Below are positions 24,352-31,684 of a stretch of 36,524 bases of DNA, piece after piece. Every line of letters begins with the position of its first letter. Position 1 is the stretch's first letter. The position numbers and the translations under genes were made by a program. Below the pieces are notes generated by a model, which was not told the origin of the DNA, did no database searches, and saw nothing but the letters and a program-made list of their open reading frames with translations. The stretch covers positions 1 through 36,524 of the forward strand of contig CAZSWR010000029.1 in the NCBI GenBank assembly GCA_964610885.1. Direction: 5' to 3'. This stretch comes from CAZSWR01 sp964610885 (GTDB lineage: Bacteria; Bacteroidota; Ignavibacteria; Kapaibacteriales; UBA2268).

Positions 24352-25344
24352 TTATTCCTCTTGCGCTATTTGGCCTGAATCAAATAGCTTCATGCAGGCC
24401 ATCCCAATCAGTATCCACACCATTTCTCGCAATCGATTCACGACAGATACGAAAATCCCAATTTCCGCCGTTAGCGCCAAGCTGCCGATCGAAGCCATCA
24501 TTCCGGCCTCGCGGGAGCCAAGCTCGAGCGGCATGAAGAAAGCAAGATTCATTATTAAAGAACTGAAAGCATTGATATAGACCGCATCGGCAAACGTGAT
24601 GGAGTGGCCGACCGCATTTAGTATCAGCATGATTTCCACCGATGCCAACACTCGCGCGCCGTACTCGAGAGCCAAAGCGCAATAGAAGCGGCCCCGCCTG
24701 CGTTCGTAGAACTCGCAGATGACCATGTCCATTTCTTCGCATTCGGCCACGAACTTCTCGCGGCGCGAAAGCACTCGGCCCAAGCGAGCGGACTTCCTCA
24801 TAATCGCGAACGCCGAGCGAAAAATCCCTCTGCGGTGCCTGGCGAAAAAGAATGCAACGAGGCAAATCAGAACGAGCGAAACCACGCCCGCCGTGGCCAG
24901 ATTCGATGGCGTCGGCTCGGAACTTGCAACGAAAATGGCGGCGCCAGTCAGCCAAAAAAATAAATGCGAAAGAACGTGGAGCATGTTGTAGAGTATCGTG
25001 CTCGATACTGATTTCGTCCGGCCCAATTCGCCGGCCAAGGCCATCGCTCGGTACGATTCGCCTCCAAGGGCGATGAACGGAGTGATGTAATTAATTGCAA
25101 ATCCGGCAATATTGACCGACAGCAACCTGGCGAATGGAATCCGTTGGGATTCGCTGTTGACGATCATCGCGTTTGCTCCGGTATTCATCGCGTAAACGAT
25201 GGCCCAAAGCGCCACAATCGGAACGAATGCCCAGCCAACCTTCACGAGGTTTCCGGCGATTTCGTCGATGCCCGTCGAAATAATCATATAGGCAACGAAA
25301 CCCAGGCCGGCAGCCATCAGTGCATATTTCCATTTGCCGCTCAA
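24352..25344 (-). CDS. Flippase-like integral membrane protein (LPG-synthase TM / UPF0104 / AglD C-terminal family)
   Basis: This 330-residue protein has about eight hydrophobic segments and the family pattern: NTGANAMIVNSESQRIPFARLLSV, then INYITPFIALGGESYRAMAL (the PxxxGGEPxRxxxL-like motif) and the late MNLAFFMPLELGSREAGM segment. Relatives form the membrane part of lysyl-phosphatidylglycerol synthase and are often found with lipid or glycolipid synthesis genes, where they are thought to flip lipids. It starts with TTG at 25344, which overlaps the TGA of the oxidoreductase gene (TTGA at 25344-25341). The soluble aminoacyl-transferase domain of true LPG synthases is missing. In this cluster it may move the finished inositol lipid across the inner membrane; this is inference. 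Confidence 0.82.
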   Translation of the reverse strand: MSGKWKYALMAAGLGFVAYMIISTGIDEIAGNLVKVGWAFVPIVALWAIVYAMNTGANAMIVNSESQRIPFARLLSVNIAGFAINYITPFIALGGESYRAMALAGELGRTKSVSSTILYNMLHVLSHLFFWLTGAAIFVASSEPTPSNLATAGVVSLVLICLVAFFFARHRRGIFRSAFAIMRKSARLGRVLSRREKFVAECEEMDMVICEFYERRRGRFYCALALEYGARVLASVEIMLILNAVGHSITFADAVYINAFSSLIMNLAFFMPLELGSREAGMMASIGSLALTAEIGIFVSVVNRLREMVWILIGMACMKLFDSGQIAQEE

Positions 25345-26363
25345 CCCGCGGCCCCGAAATCAATCCTACGGCGTTCGCCATCGGATTGGTAGCAGAGGCC
25401 AAGCATTTTCATGGCCGTAGCCGCTTCGTCCAGTCCGGTATAGTCGGACGTCCCGCTGGCAATACTGTCGGCAAAGTCCAGGAAAAGCCTCTCGTAGAGT
25501 GCGATATAGTTTGACTTGTCGCTCATATCGGGCATTTGGACTGTTTCTGTGATGCCCTCGCGAGTGAAAGTGATTTGATGTCCGTCGTAATTGACCGCCC
25601 CGTTCGGCGAGACAATCACCGCACTGTTATGGCGCTCGCTTCCGGCCCACGTCAGGTTCAGCCGAGCTGTGCCTCGGGGCATCGTGAAGTCCACGAAGGC
25701 AGAATCCTCGCCCTTGTAGTCCGTGTGGTGCAGGTTGAACACCGAGCAATTGACAGATTTCGGCACGCCGAGCATTCGCAGCAAAAGATAAAAATAATGG
25801 TAGCCTGTATCGACCAAGATACCGCCGCCGCTCAAACTCGGATCCACCCGCCAGCCGGGATTCTTGGGGTCGAAGCCATTATCGGCATGTAGGCGGAAAA
25901 TGTTGAACATCAGGAAAGCCTTCGCTCCATCGGAAACCACATCCAAATACTCTTTGAATTTCGTCCACACCGGCGAATACGAGTACTGATGGCACGGCCT
26001 GAAATGAATCCCAGATGCTTTAATTGCCGCGACCAATTCCTCGGACTCTGCGAGCGAGCGGGCCAAGGGCTTTTCGCACAGAATATTGATTTTTGCCTCG
26101 ATTGCTTCGTTGATTGCCCCTGCATGAAGGTTCGGCGGCAAGCAAATATCGACGAAGTCAACCGATTCGTGGGCGGCAAGCTCCGAAATTGTTGGATAAA
26201 TCCTTACATTCGGCGCCAGTGCTTTGAGCACAGCCTGTCGGGCTTCGGAGACTTCGACGGCGCAAGTAATTTCGATTCTCTTTCGTGCCTCTGGGCCGAG
26301 AAGCGCCGGCAGATGGGCAGTTTCGGCAATTTTCCCGAATCCGGCTATTGCACACTTGAGCAT
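25341..26363 (-). CDS. Gfo/Idh/MocA-family NAD(P)-dependent oxidoreductase
   Basis: This 340-residue enzyme has an N-terminal Rossmann domain (GFGKIAETAHLPAL, residues 8-21), the conserved CEKPLARS motif (K98), and the C-terminal sheet domain with the motif GGGILVDTGYHYFYLL (about 190-205), whose Asp/His pair is typical of the family's active site. Members oxidise or reduce sugars and cyclitols, including myo-inositol 2-dehydrogenase. Here it lies between the CDP-alcohol transferase and the flippase-like gene. Its ATG (26363) directly follows the TAA of the transferase gene (26366-26364), and its stop overlaps the next start. A role in oxidising an inositol headgroup or precursor is plausible, but the substrate cannot be read from the sequence. 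Confidence 0.9.
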   Translation of the reverse strand: MLKCAIAGFGKIAETAHLPALLGPEARKRIEITCAVEVSEARQAVLKALAPNVRIYPTISELAAHESVDFVDICLPPNLHAGAINEAIEAKINILCEKPLARSLAESEELVAAIKASGIHFRPCHQYSYSPVWTKFKEYLDVVSDGAKAFLMFNIFRLHADNGFDPKNPGWRVDPSLSGGGILVDTGYHYFYLLLRMLGVPKSVNCSVFNLHHTDYKGEDSAFVDFTMPRGTARLNLTWAGSERHNSAVIVSPNGAVNYDGHQITFTREGITETVQMPDMSDKSNYIALYERLFLDFADSIASGTSDYTGLDEAATAMKMLGLCYQSDGERRRIDFGAAG

Positions 26364-27260
26364 TTATGCCTCGTAATTGTTCTCGATAAAATTAATCAGT
26401 TTCTTTGCTGCAATTTGTTGCTTGACGACGACGAGAAGCAACAGCAAGTTCATTCCAATTAGTATGAATCCGATGAATAGGTCGGGCCGTCCGGCGAACA
26501 TTGCGATGATCAGCGCGATCAGCCTTGTGTTTTGCTGCATGATGTTGTAGTACTTGATGTTGGGCCTGTTCAGCCGGCGGTATTCCTCGCGGAAGGCATC
26601 GGGCAGCTCGCCCGGGAAACGCTGGGCAATCAGTTTGTGCAGTTTGCCGTAGCGGCCGGAGTACTGCTCCTGGCTTTTTGTGTAGGTCCAATATAGATAT
26701 AGCATTAGTTTGTCGAATCCGTGCGCCCTTTCCATTCGCTGGAGGACGCTGGAGCTTTCTTCCAATTCGGCACGTTTGCCGGAGCCGGTCAGGCTGATGT
26801 AGCAAGTGCGGTAGTAATCGGCAGTCATTGCCTGCATGGTATGCGCAAGAAGCGTTACGGCCATGAGCGCGATCGATACTCCGCCAGAGAAATAATCCGC
26901 CAGAGAAATCCCGACAGCGATATAGATGAACATATAGGCGACGTATCCGGCGAAGCCATCGACGACGCGGCCGATCTCGGAGAAATTCGACGTCAGGCGG
27001 GCCAGCTGGCCGTCTGCGCTGTCCATCGCTTCCGAAAATATCAGAAGCGCGGCTGCCACTGCCACGTACCATACGTTGGCCGAAAGCAGAAGCAATCCCG
27101 CGATCGATCCGGCGATAGTCCCGACCAAGGTTACGCCGTTCGGCGTCAGACCCACGCGGCGCGAAGCCAGCGCGAGCCGATAGCCGAACGGACGATAGAA
27201 TATAACGTCGAGAAACTCTTCGGTCTCGCGAGACTTATATGTTGATTGAATCTTGGACAT
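26364..27260 (-). CDS. CDP-alcohol phosphatidyltransferase, probable phosphatidylinositol-phosphate-type synthase
   Basis: This 298-residue membrane enzyme contains the CDP-alcohol phosphatidyltransferase motif: D80-x2-D83-G84-x2-A87-R88-x8-G97-x3-D101. The expected fourth aspartate three residues later is glycine (G105, in VVDGFAG). The codon there is GGA, so this is not an obvious one-base error. There are four or more hydrophobic segments. Such enzymes displace CMP from a CDP-activated donor with an alcohol acceptor, for example CDP-diacylglycerol plus inositol phosphate, or CDP-inositol plus an acceptor. With inositol-phosphate synthase and a HAD phosphatase in the same cluster, an inositol phospholipid is the likely product. 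The ATG at 27260 overlaps the aminotransferase gene by 26 bases, and its stop abuts the next ATG. Confidence 0.85.
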   Translation of the reverse strand: MSKIQSTYKSRETEEFLDVIFYRPFGYRLALASRRVGLTPNGVTLVGTIAGSIAGLLLLSANVWYVAVAAALLIFSEAMDSADGQLARLTSNFSEIGRVVDGFAGYVAYMFIYIAVGISLADYFSGGVSIALMAVTLLAHTMQAMTADYYRTCYISLTGSGKRAELEESSSVLQRMERAHGFDKLMLYLYWTYTKSQEQYSGRYGKLHKLIAQRFPGELPDAFREEYRRLNRPNIKYYNIMQQNTRLIALIIAMFAGRPDLFIGFILIGMNLLLLLVVVKQQIAAKKLINFIENNYEA

Positions 27261-28575
27261 TCTTCAAGCCTTCTTCGAAAATATTTAAGCCCTCTTCGGC
27301 AATTTCTTCGGTGATGACGAGCGGCGGATTGATGCGCACATCTGCATTGTAGCACATAGTGATCATTCCGTGGTTCAAGCATTCGTAGAACAGCTTCACG
27401 GCGTGGTTTTTCTCCAACTTGTTTCCGGTCTTCGGATTCAACAGTTCGACGCCGATCATAAGGCCTTTGCCGCGCACTTCGCCGATAATCGGGAGGCGTT
27501 GTTTCATTTCGTTCAGCCGTTTCATCATGAATTCGCCCACGCGGCGCGAGTTCTCGACCAATCCCTCTTCGATAATCGTACGAATCGTAACGAGAGCAGC
27601 TGTGGTGGCCATCGGGTTGCCGCCATAGCTTGAAGAACTTCCGCTGGGATTGGCGAATGGTTTGGCATGAATGATTTCCTCTCCGGCCATGACGCCCGTC
27701 ATCGGGAAGCCGCCGCCGAAGCCTTTGCCCATTGTCATGATGTCCGGGACTACGTCGAAATGTTCGGCTGCGAACATCTTGCCAGTGCGGCCGAAACCGG
27801 TAATCATTTCGTCGCAGATGAGCAGCGCGCCGATTTCGTGGGCCAGTTCTTTGAGTTTGGGCAAGAAATCCTGGGGCGGGACGATGTTTCCGGCAGTGCC
27901 CTGGATTGGTTCGACGATGATAGCGGCCACGTTTCCGGTGGTTTCGTGGCGCACTTTGTTACGAATGAAATCGAGGCAATACCAGCCGCATTCTTCGTAT
28001 TTCATCTTGAATGGGCAATGCGAGCAATGCGCGAATGGCGAAAGGTACGACCCAACGGGCAGAGGCCCAAGGTGGTGTTTGAAATTGTCGCCCAGAAGCC
28101 CGATCACACCGAGCGTTTTCCCATGGAAGCCATTCCAGAATCCTAAGAATTCATTTTTCCCTGTGTACGATTTGGCCAAGCGAAGCGCTGCCTCGACTGC
28201 TTCGGCGCCGCTGGAGTAATACTGGGCGCGTGTGATATCGCCCGGAGCAATCTCGGAGAGCAATTTGCTCAGTTCCGCGCGGTTCCGCGAGGTGAAGCTG
28301 CCGACGTGGATTTGGCCCTGTTGCTTCGCCATTGCTTTCGTCAGTTTCGGATGGTTGTACCCGAGCGAAGCGACGCCCACTCCGGCAAAGAAGTCAATAA
28401 ACCTGTTACCGTCGATGTCTTCGATAATGCACCCTTCGCCGCGCTCGACGACGATTTTCGAGAGAGTGGCGATGGTTTGCACGCCCGGTGACATATAGTT
28501 TTGCTCCATGTTGAAAAGCTCCAAGCTCTTCGGCCCGGGGATTTCGGTCAGAATCTTTGATACTCTTTTACTCAT
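27235..28575 (-). CDS. Class III PLP-dependent aminotransferase (GABA/ornithine/omega-amino type)
   Basis: This 446-residue fold-type I enzyme has the PLP-phosphate loop YSSGAEAVEAALR (about 120-132), the LLICDEMITGFGRTG block with D255, and the Schiff-base lysine K284 in GKGFGGGFP. A four-cysteine cluster C184-x2-C187-x8-C196-x3-C200 matches the region that holds an iron-sulphur cluster in mammalian GABA aminotransferase and recurs in prokaryotic omega-aminotransferases. Members move an amino group to terminal aldehydes or to keto groups. Its gene overlaps the ATP-grasp gene (ATGAGTAA) and the CDP-alcohol transferase gene, so it belongs to the lipid cluster. It could aminate an oxidised cyclitol made by the neighbouring oxidoreductase or supply an amino acid for the ATP-grasp enzyme. 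Known inosamine transaminases are mostly of another class, so this is a guess. Confidence 0.92.
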   Translation of the reverse strand: MSKRVSKILTEIPGPKSLELFNMEQNYMSPGVQTIATLSKIVVERGEGCIIEDIDGNRFIDFFAGVGVASLGYNHPKLTKAMAKQQGQIHVGSFTSRNRAELSKLLSEIAPGDITRAQYYSSGAEAVEAALRLAKSYTGKNEFLGFWNGFHGKTLGVIGLLGDNFKHHLGPLPVGSYLSPFAHCSHCPFKMKYEECGWYCLDFIRNKVRHETTGNVAAIIVEPIQGTAGNIVPPQDFLPKLKELAHEIGALLICDEMITGFGRTGKMFAAEHFDVVPDIMTMGKGFGGGFPMTGVMAGEEIIHAKPFANPSGSSSSYGGNPMATTAALVTIRTIIEEGLVENSRRVGEFMMKRLNEMKQRLPIIGEVRGKGLMIGVELLNPKTGNKLEKNHAVKLFYECLNHGMITMCYNADVRINPPLVITEEIAEEGLNIFEEGLKNVQDSINI

Positions 28576-29377
28576 TTTCGAGTCCTTTCTTGTACAATAG
28601 TTGAGCGATTTCGTAGCCAGCCCTGTCGCGGACGGGAGCGAAGCTGGGCCAATCGTTTATATCAATAATAATAATATCGGCTTGGGGCGTGATGATGGCG
28701 TCTCCGCCATAAACGTAGAGTCCGAGGGCTTCGGCAGCGGCGGCAGCGAGGTCGCGGAGGCGTTTTTCGTAGAAAGGAGTATGGAATTCGCCATTCAAAT
28801 GGTACCAATGGAACAAATCCGAACCGCGGACAGCATAGAATTTCACAGTATCGCCCACGAGGTTCTCCTGCAGGACGGCCTTTTCGATGCCGCGGTTGGA
28901 GAATTCGCGCACCACGTTTGCGGCCTCGGCTGCGCTGTACACGAGCGTTACGTCTTCTTTGTGCACTGCATGAGCGTCTCCGCGCTTCACCCAGAATTTC
29001 TTTCCAAAGCGGGCCAGGTCTGGCAGCGTTTTCGAATCGGAATTGATGACTATGCTTTCAGGGAACGGAATACCGGCCGAGTGAAGTTTCGGTACCATAT
29101 TGAACCGGTAGCAATTAAACACAGCATCGGCAGAATTGATGGCAAAAGCTTTGTTTTTTTCGACTTGCCTCAGGTTTTCGATGCCCTTAGCGCCCTGCAC
29201 CATCGAGAAGATGAATGGCTCAGGGATAAGCCCCTCCTCGATGATGCTTTCGTCATAGAAGTTGACGGTGGCGCCTAATTTCACGAGTTCGTCTGCTGCG
29301 CTTTTCAGAATTGCAAAATCATTCATGATATGATTGGGCGAGTATTCATTGGCCCTTTTGATCGCTGCAAAATTCAT
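28568..29377 (-). CDS. ATP-grasp enzyme of unknown substrate
   Basis: This 269-residue protein has the two-part ATP-grasp layout. The N-terminal pre-ATP-grasp region ends with VFNCYRFNMVPKLHSAGIPFPES, which resembles the N-K-x-L-x-x-GIPxP pattern. The nucleotide-binding lysine is likely in FWVKRGDAHAV, the second in KAVLQENLVG, and the metal-binding end is IIIIDINDWPSFAPV (D-I-N in place of the usual E-x-N). RimK-like peptide ligases and inositol-phosphate kinases of the ITPK group both have this fold and a DIN ending, so it could be an amino-acid ligase or a kinase for an inositol compound. I chose the ATG at 29377 because AGGAAGGA lies 7-14 bases upstream; the ATG at 29401 has no such site. 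Its stop overlaps the aminotransferase start. Confidence 0.8.
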   Translation of the reverse strand: MNFAAIKRANEYSPNHIMNDFAILKSAADELVKLGATVNFYDESIIEEGLIPEPFIFSMVQGAKGIENLRQVEKNKAFAINSADAVFNCYRFNMVPKLHSAGIPFPESIVINSDSKTLPDLARFGKKFWVKRGDAHAVHKEDVTLVYSAAEAANVVREFSNRGIEKAVLQENLVGDTVKFYAVRGSDLFHWYHLNGEFHTPFYEKRLRDLAAAAAEALGLYVYGGDAIITPQADIIIIDINDWPSFAPVRDRAGYEIAQLLYKKGLENE

Positions 29378-29425
29378 TATCAATTCCTTCCTATTTATCA
29401 TATATTTCGATTATCAAGCGTGTAT

Positions 29426-30133
29426 TTAACTCCTATCAGCATTTGCAATAAAGGCCTCTGCCTCGGCTATGTCCTCCACGCGGTCCAGGTCGATTGTCTT
29501 TGAAAAGGTGAAAAGGCCCACCTTTGCGCCGGACATGGCGTAATCGGCCAAGAACAGCCGCAGGCGTTGGTTTCCGGCCTCGATCAGGGGACGGAGCCGC
29601 TCCGATTGGTCGTGGGCGAAATAGTAGAAACCCGAAGTAATCATGTCGGAAGCTGCGTCGTTGCGGAATTCGAGGATGCTATCGCCGGCGTAGCGCACGT
29701 AGAGCGGCTTTTCGTCGTCGATGTGGCGCGTAACGGCCATGACCGAGTCGAAATGGGTCTGCGTCGAGCAGAAGTTTGTGAACAGCCGGAACTCGGATTC
29801 GTCGAAGATAGTATCGACGGTGAACATATAGAAAGGTTCCAAATGGAAAGCATTCGAAAGCTCGTAGAAGCTGTGCATCGAGCTGGGAGTGGACTTGACC
29901 ACGAAATCGATATCGAGTTTCCGGTTAAATTTCAGCCTGAGCAGCAGCGCGGCCACGTCGGTGGATTCTTCGTTAAGTATCACGCGAAATTTTCGGAAAC
30001 CGTTCCGAGACAGGATTTCGACAAGCCGTTCGATCATCGGTTTCCCTCCGATACGAATGAGAGGTTTGCGCGTTTCCATACCGGCATCGGAAAGTCGACT
30101 CCCGTTGCCGGCGGCAATAATATAAGCATTCAT
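29426..30133 (-). CDS. Nucleotidyltransferase (NTP transferase family; possibly CTP:inositol-1-phosphate cytidylyltransferase-like)
   Basis: This 235-residue protein starts with the nucleotide-binding signature IIAAGNGSRLSD and RKPLIRIGGKPMIERLVEIL, typical of enzymes that join NTP to a sugar phosphate or alcohol phosphate. MFTVDTIFDESEF carries the metal-binding aspartate. There is no second domain, so it is a minimal enzyme. In a cluster with inositol-phosphate synthase and a CDP-alcohol transferase it may make CDP-inositol, as in the di-myo-inositol-phosphate pathway of hyperthermophiles, where a cytidylyltransferase and a CDP-alcohol transferase act in turn. It is the first gene of the cluster, 48 bases before the ATP-grasp ATG. 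The start at 30133 is the first ATG; the upstream ribosome binding site is weak. Base specificity is not visible. Confidence 0.82.
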   Translation of the reverse strand: MNAYIIAAGNGSRLSDAGMETRKPLIRIGGKPMIERLVEILSRNGFRKFRVILNEESTDVAALLLRLKFNRKLDIDFVVKSTPSSMHSFYELSNAFHLEPFYMFTVDTIFDESEFRLFTNFCSTQTHFDSVMAVTRHIDDEKPLYVRYAGDSILEFRNDAASDMITSGFYYFAHDQSERLRPLIEAGNQRLRLFLADYAMSGAKVGLFTFSKTIDLDRVEDIAEAEAFIANADRS

Positions 30134-30350
30134 AGCGATGTCAAATGAAAAATTAAATAGAACTTAATTTGTTTACGACAATTTGTTCTGTATGTTTCAT
30201 AATTTCGTTTATTTTCTTTATTTCATTTTGTTCAACATTAGGCGAACCTTGTGAACAAAAAAAAGGAATACCGAAAATATAATAATCAACAATGCAAACC
30301 CTCGAGCGGGGCACGCTACAGAACATATTATCAAACAGCCGAGCTGCCGA

Positions 30351-30836
30351 TTATTGGCCGGAATCCTTTGCTTTGCCTTTTTCGACGAGGAAGTCTTCAA
30401 TTTCCTTGATGATGATGACACGCAAGCGGTTAATCAGCACGATCAAGTCTTTGAAGTCTTCTTCGTGTTTCCAGTTTTCGTCTTTTTTGTATTCGACGAT
30501 CCTGTTGAGCATGTCGAGCAAAGAATTAAACCGTTTAGTAACACTTTTGATATTCCCCATCCACACGGAGTAATCGGGCAGGTGGAAATAGCGTTTCCTG
30601 TCGCCCGGTTTTGTGTAGTATGTAATTGCTTTCGTATGCAAAAAGAATTTCAGAGCGTTGCTAATCGAGCTTTTGCTCGCGCCAAAGAACTCCACCAATT
30701 CATCGAACGAGACCGGATCGGGCATGCGAATCAGAAATAATGACATGATCCGCGATTGCAGGGGCGGTTCGCCCGTTTGCTCGGCAATGACGCCGATTTG
30801 CTCAATAAAGAGCTTTTCTTCCTCTATTGTCTTCAC
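30351..30836 (-). CDS. GbsR/MarR-type winged-helix transcriptional regulator
   Basis: This 161-residue DNA-binding protein has a winged helix at about residues 20-95: a helix near SRIMSLFLIRM, the recognition region FDELVEFFGASKSSISNALKFF, and a wing TYYTKPGDRKRYFHL. A long C-terminal helix pair (about 105-155) serves for dimerisation. This is the GbsR-like arrangement. It starts with GTG at 30836, with a perfect AGGAGG about seven bases upstream, an unusually strong site for this genome. It is transcribed in the same direction as the inositol-lipid cluster, ending 217 bases before it, and may control it or a distant efflux locus. No operator is recognisable. Confidence 0.88.
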   Translation of the reverse strand: MKTIEEEKLFIEQIGVIAEQTGEPPLQSRIMSLFLIRMPDPVSFDELVEFFGASKSSISNALKFFLHTKAITYYTKPGDRKRYFHLPDYSVWMGNIKSVTKRFNSLLDMLNRIVEYKKDENWKHEEDFKDLIVLINRLRVIIIKEIEDFLVEKGKAKDSGQ

Positions 30837-31684
30837 TTGAACTCCTCCTCTAACGCAATATAATAATTTTTTTGGTTCTGTGCAAACCGAACTATGTTTT
30901 TTTTTGACAGTGATATGATTTTTTTGAGGCAGGATATGATTTGTAATGAAAATAATACCAATACTTCAAGCAAGAGTAATTTCTTCATTTAGGCCAGTAA
31001 GCCGCACTGAGAATAGCTCTTGAAATTGAGTTCTTAATACCATTTCGAGATGGCAGTATTTATTATTTTGGCGCGCCTAAATATTTAGTAACTGAGTTAT
31101 AATATACTTGCTTATGAAATATTATTTTCTTATATTATAGCTCGTTCATACGTTCGTTTCCGTCAACAAATTTAGAATTCTTTCGGCCAGGGGTTGCGTG
31201 CCCATGCCGGCTGCCCGTGTTTCGGCCGCAGTCTTTGCGGACTACGTGGAGGTTACTATCACTGACGTGAATGCGTTTTAACACTATTACTATTATTCAT
31301 TACAAAGCTACGCTTCGATTCTTTTCGAGCACTATTTTTATCAACAATCTGTTTTGAATAAGTCAATATTTTTTAATATATTTACATATTGTTTAGCAGG
31401 CAATTTCCAACGTACGCACAAAATATTCTCGATTTAGTAACTAATTGACATAAATAGTAATTTGATGAAGTAATTATGAAGAATTTAACGCATATTTCTG
31501 TGCATAAATTTTTACTCTATGCTGTTTGATTTAACCGGGTAGGCGAAACAACCACCTCTTTTTTACTTGCCTAACTTAGCAGTATATCCAAAAGCAAAGC
31601 ATAAAAAGCCAGTTTTATTAAAGGTATCGACTAGTGAAATTGAAAATTTTACAAATAAAAATAAAATATTATACGGATTTTTTT
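30837..31684. other. AT-rich intergenic region with a GC-rich island
   Basis: About 850 bp between divergent genes. It is AT-rich with TTATTT-type runs and includes a GGCGCGCC site near 31070. 31180-31280 is strikingly GC-rich and includes a 46-codon open stretch (31141-31280, with an ATG at 31204) that I cannot assign. A small TAGGC/GCCTA stem (31540-31573) lies upstream of the surface protein start. Promoters for both genes must be here, but no convincing consensus was found. Confidence 0.5.

Noticed and set aside
24352..25344. Lysyl-phosphatidylglycerol synthase
   Set aside because: Only the membrane domain is present; the soluble aminoacyl-transferase domain is missing, so the name would be misleading.
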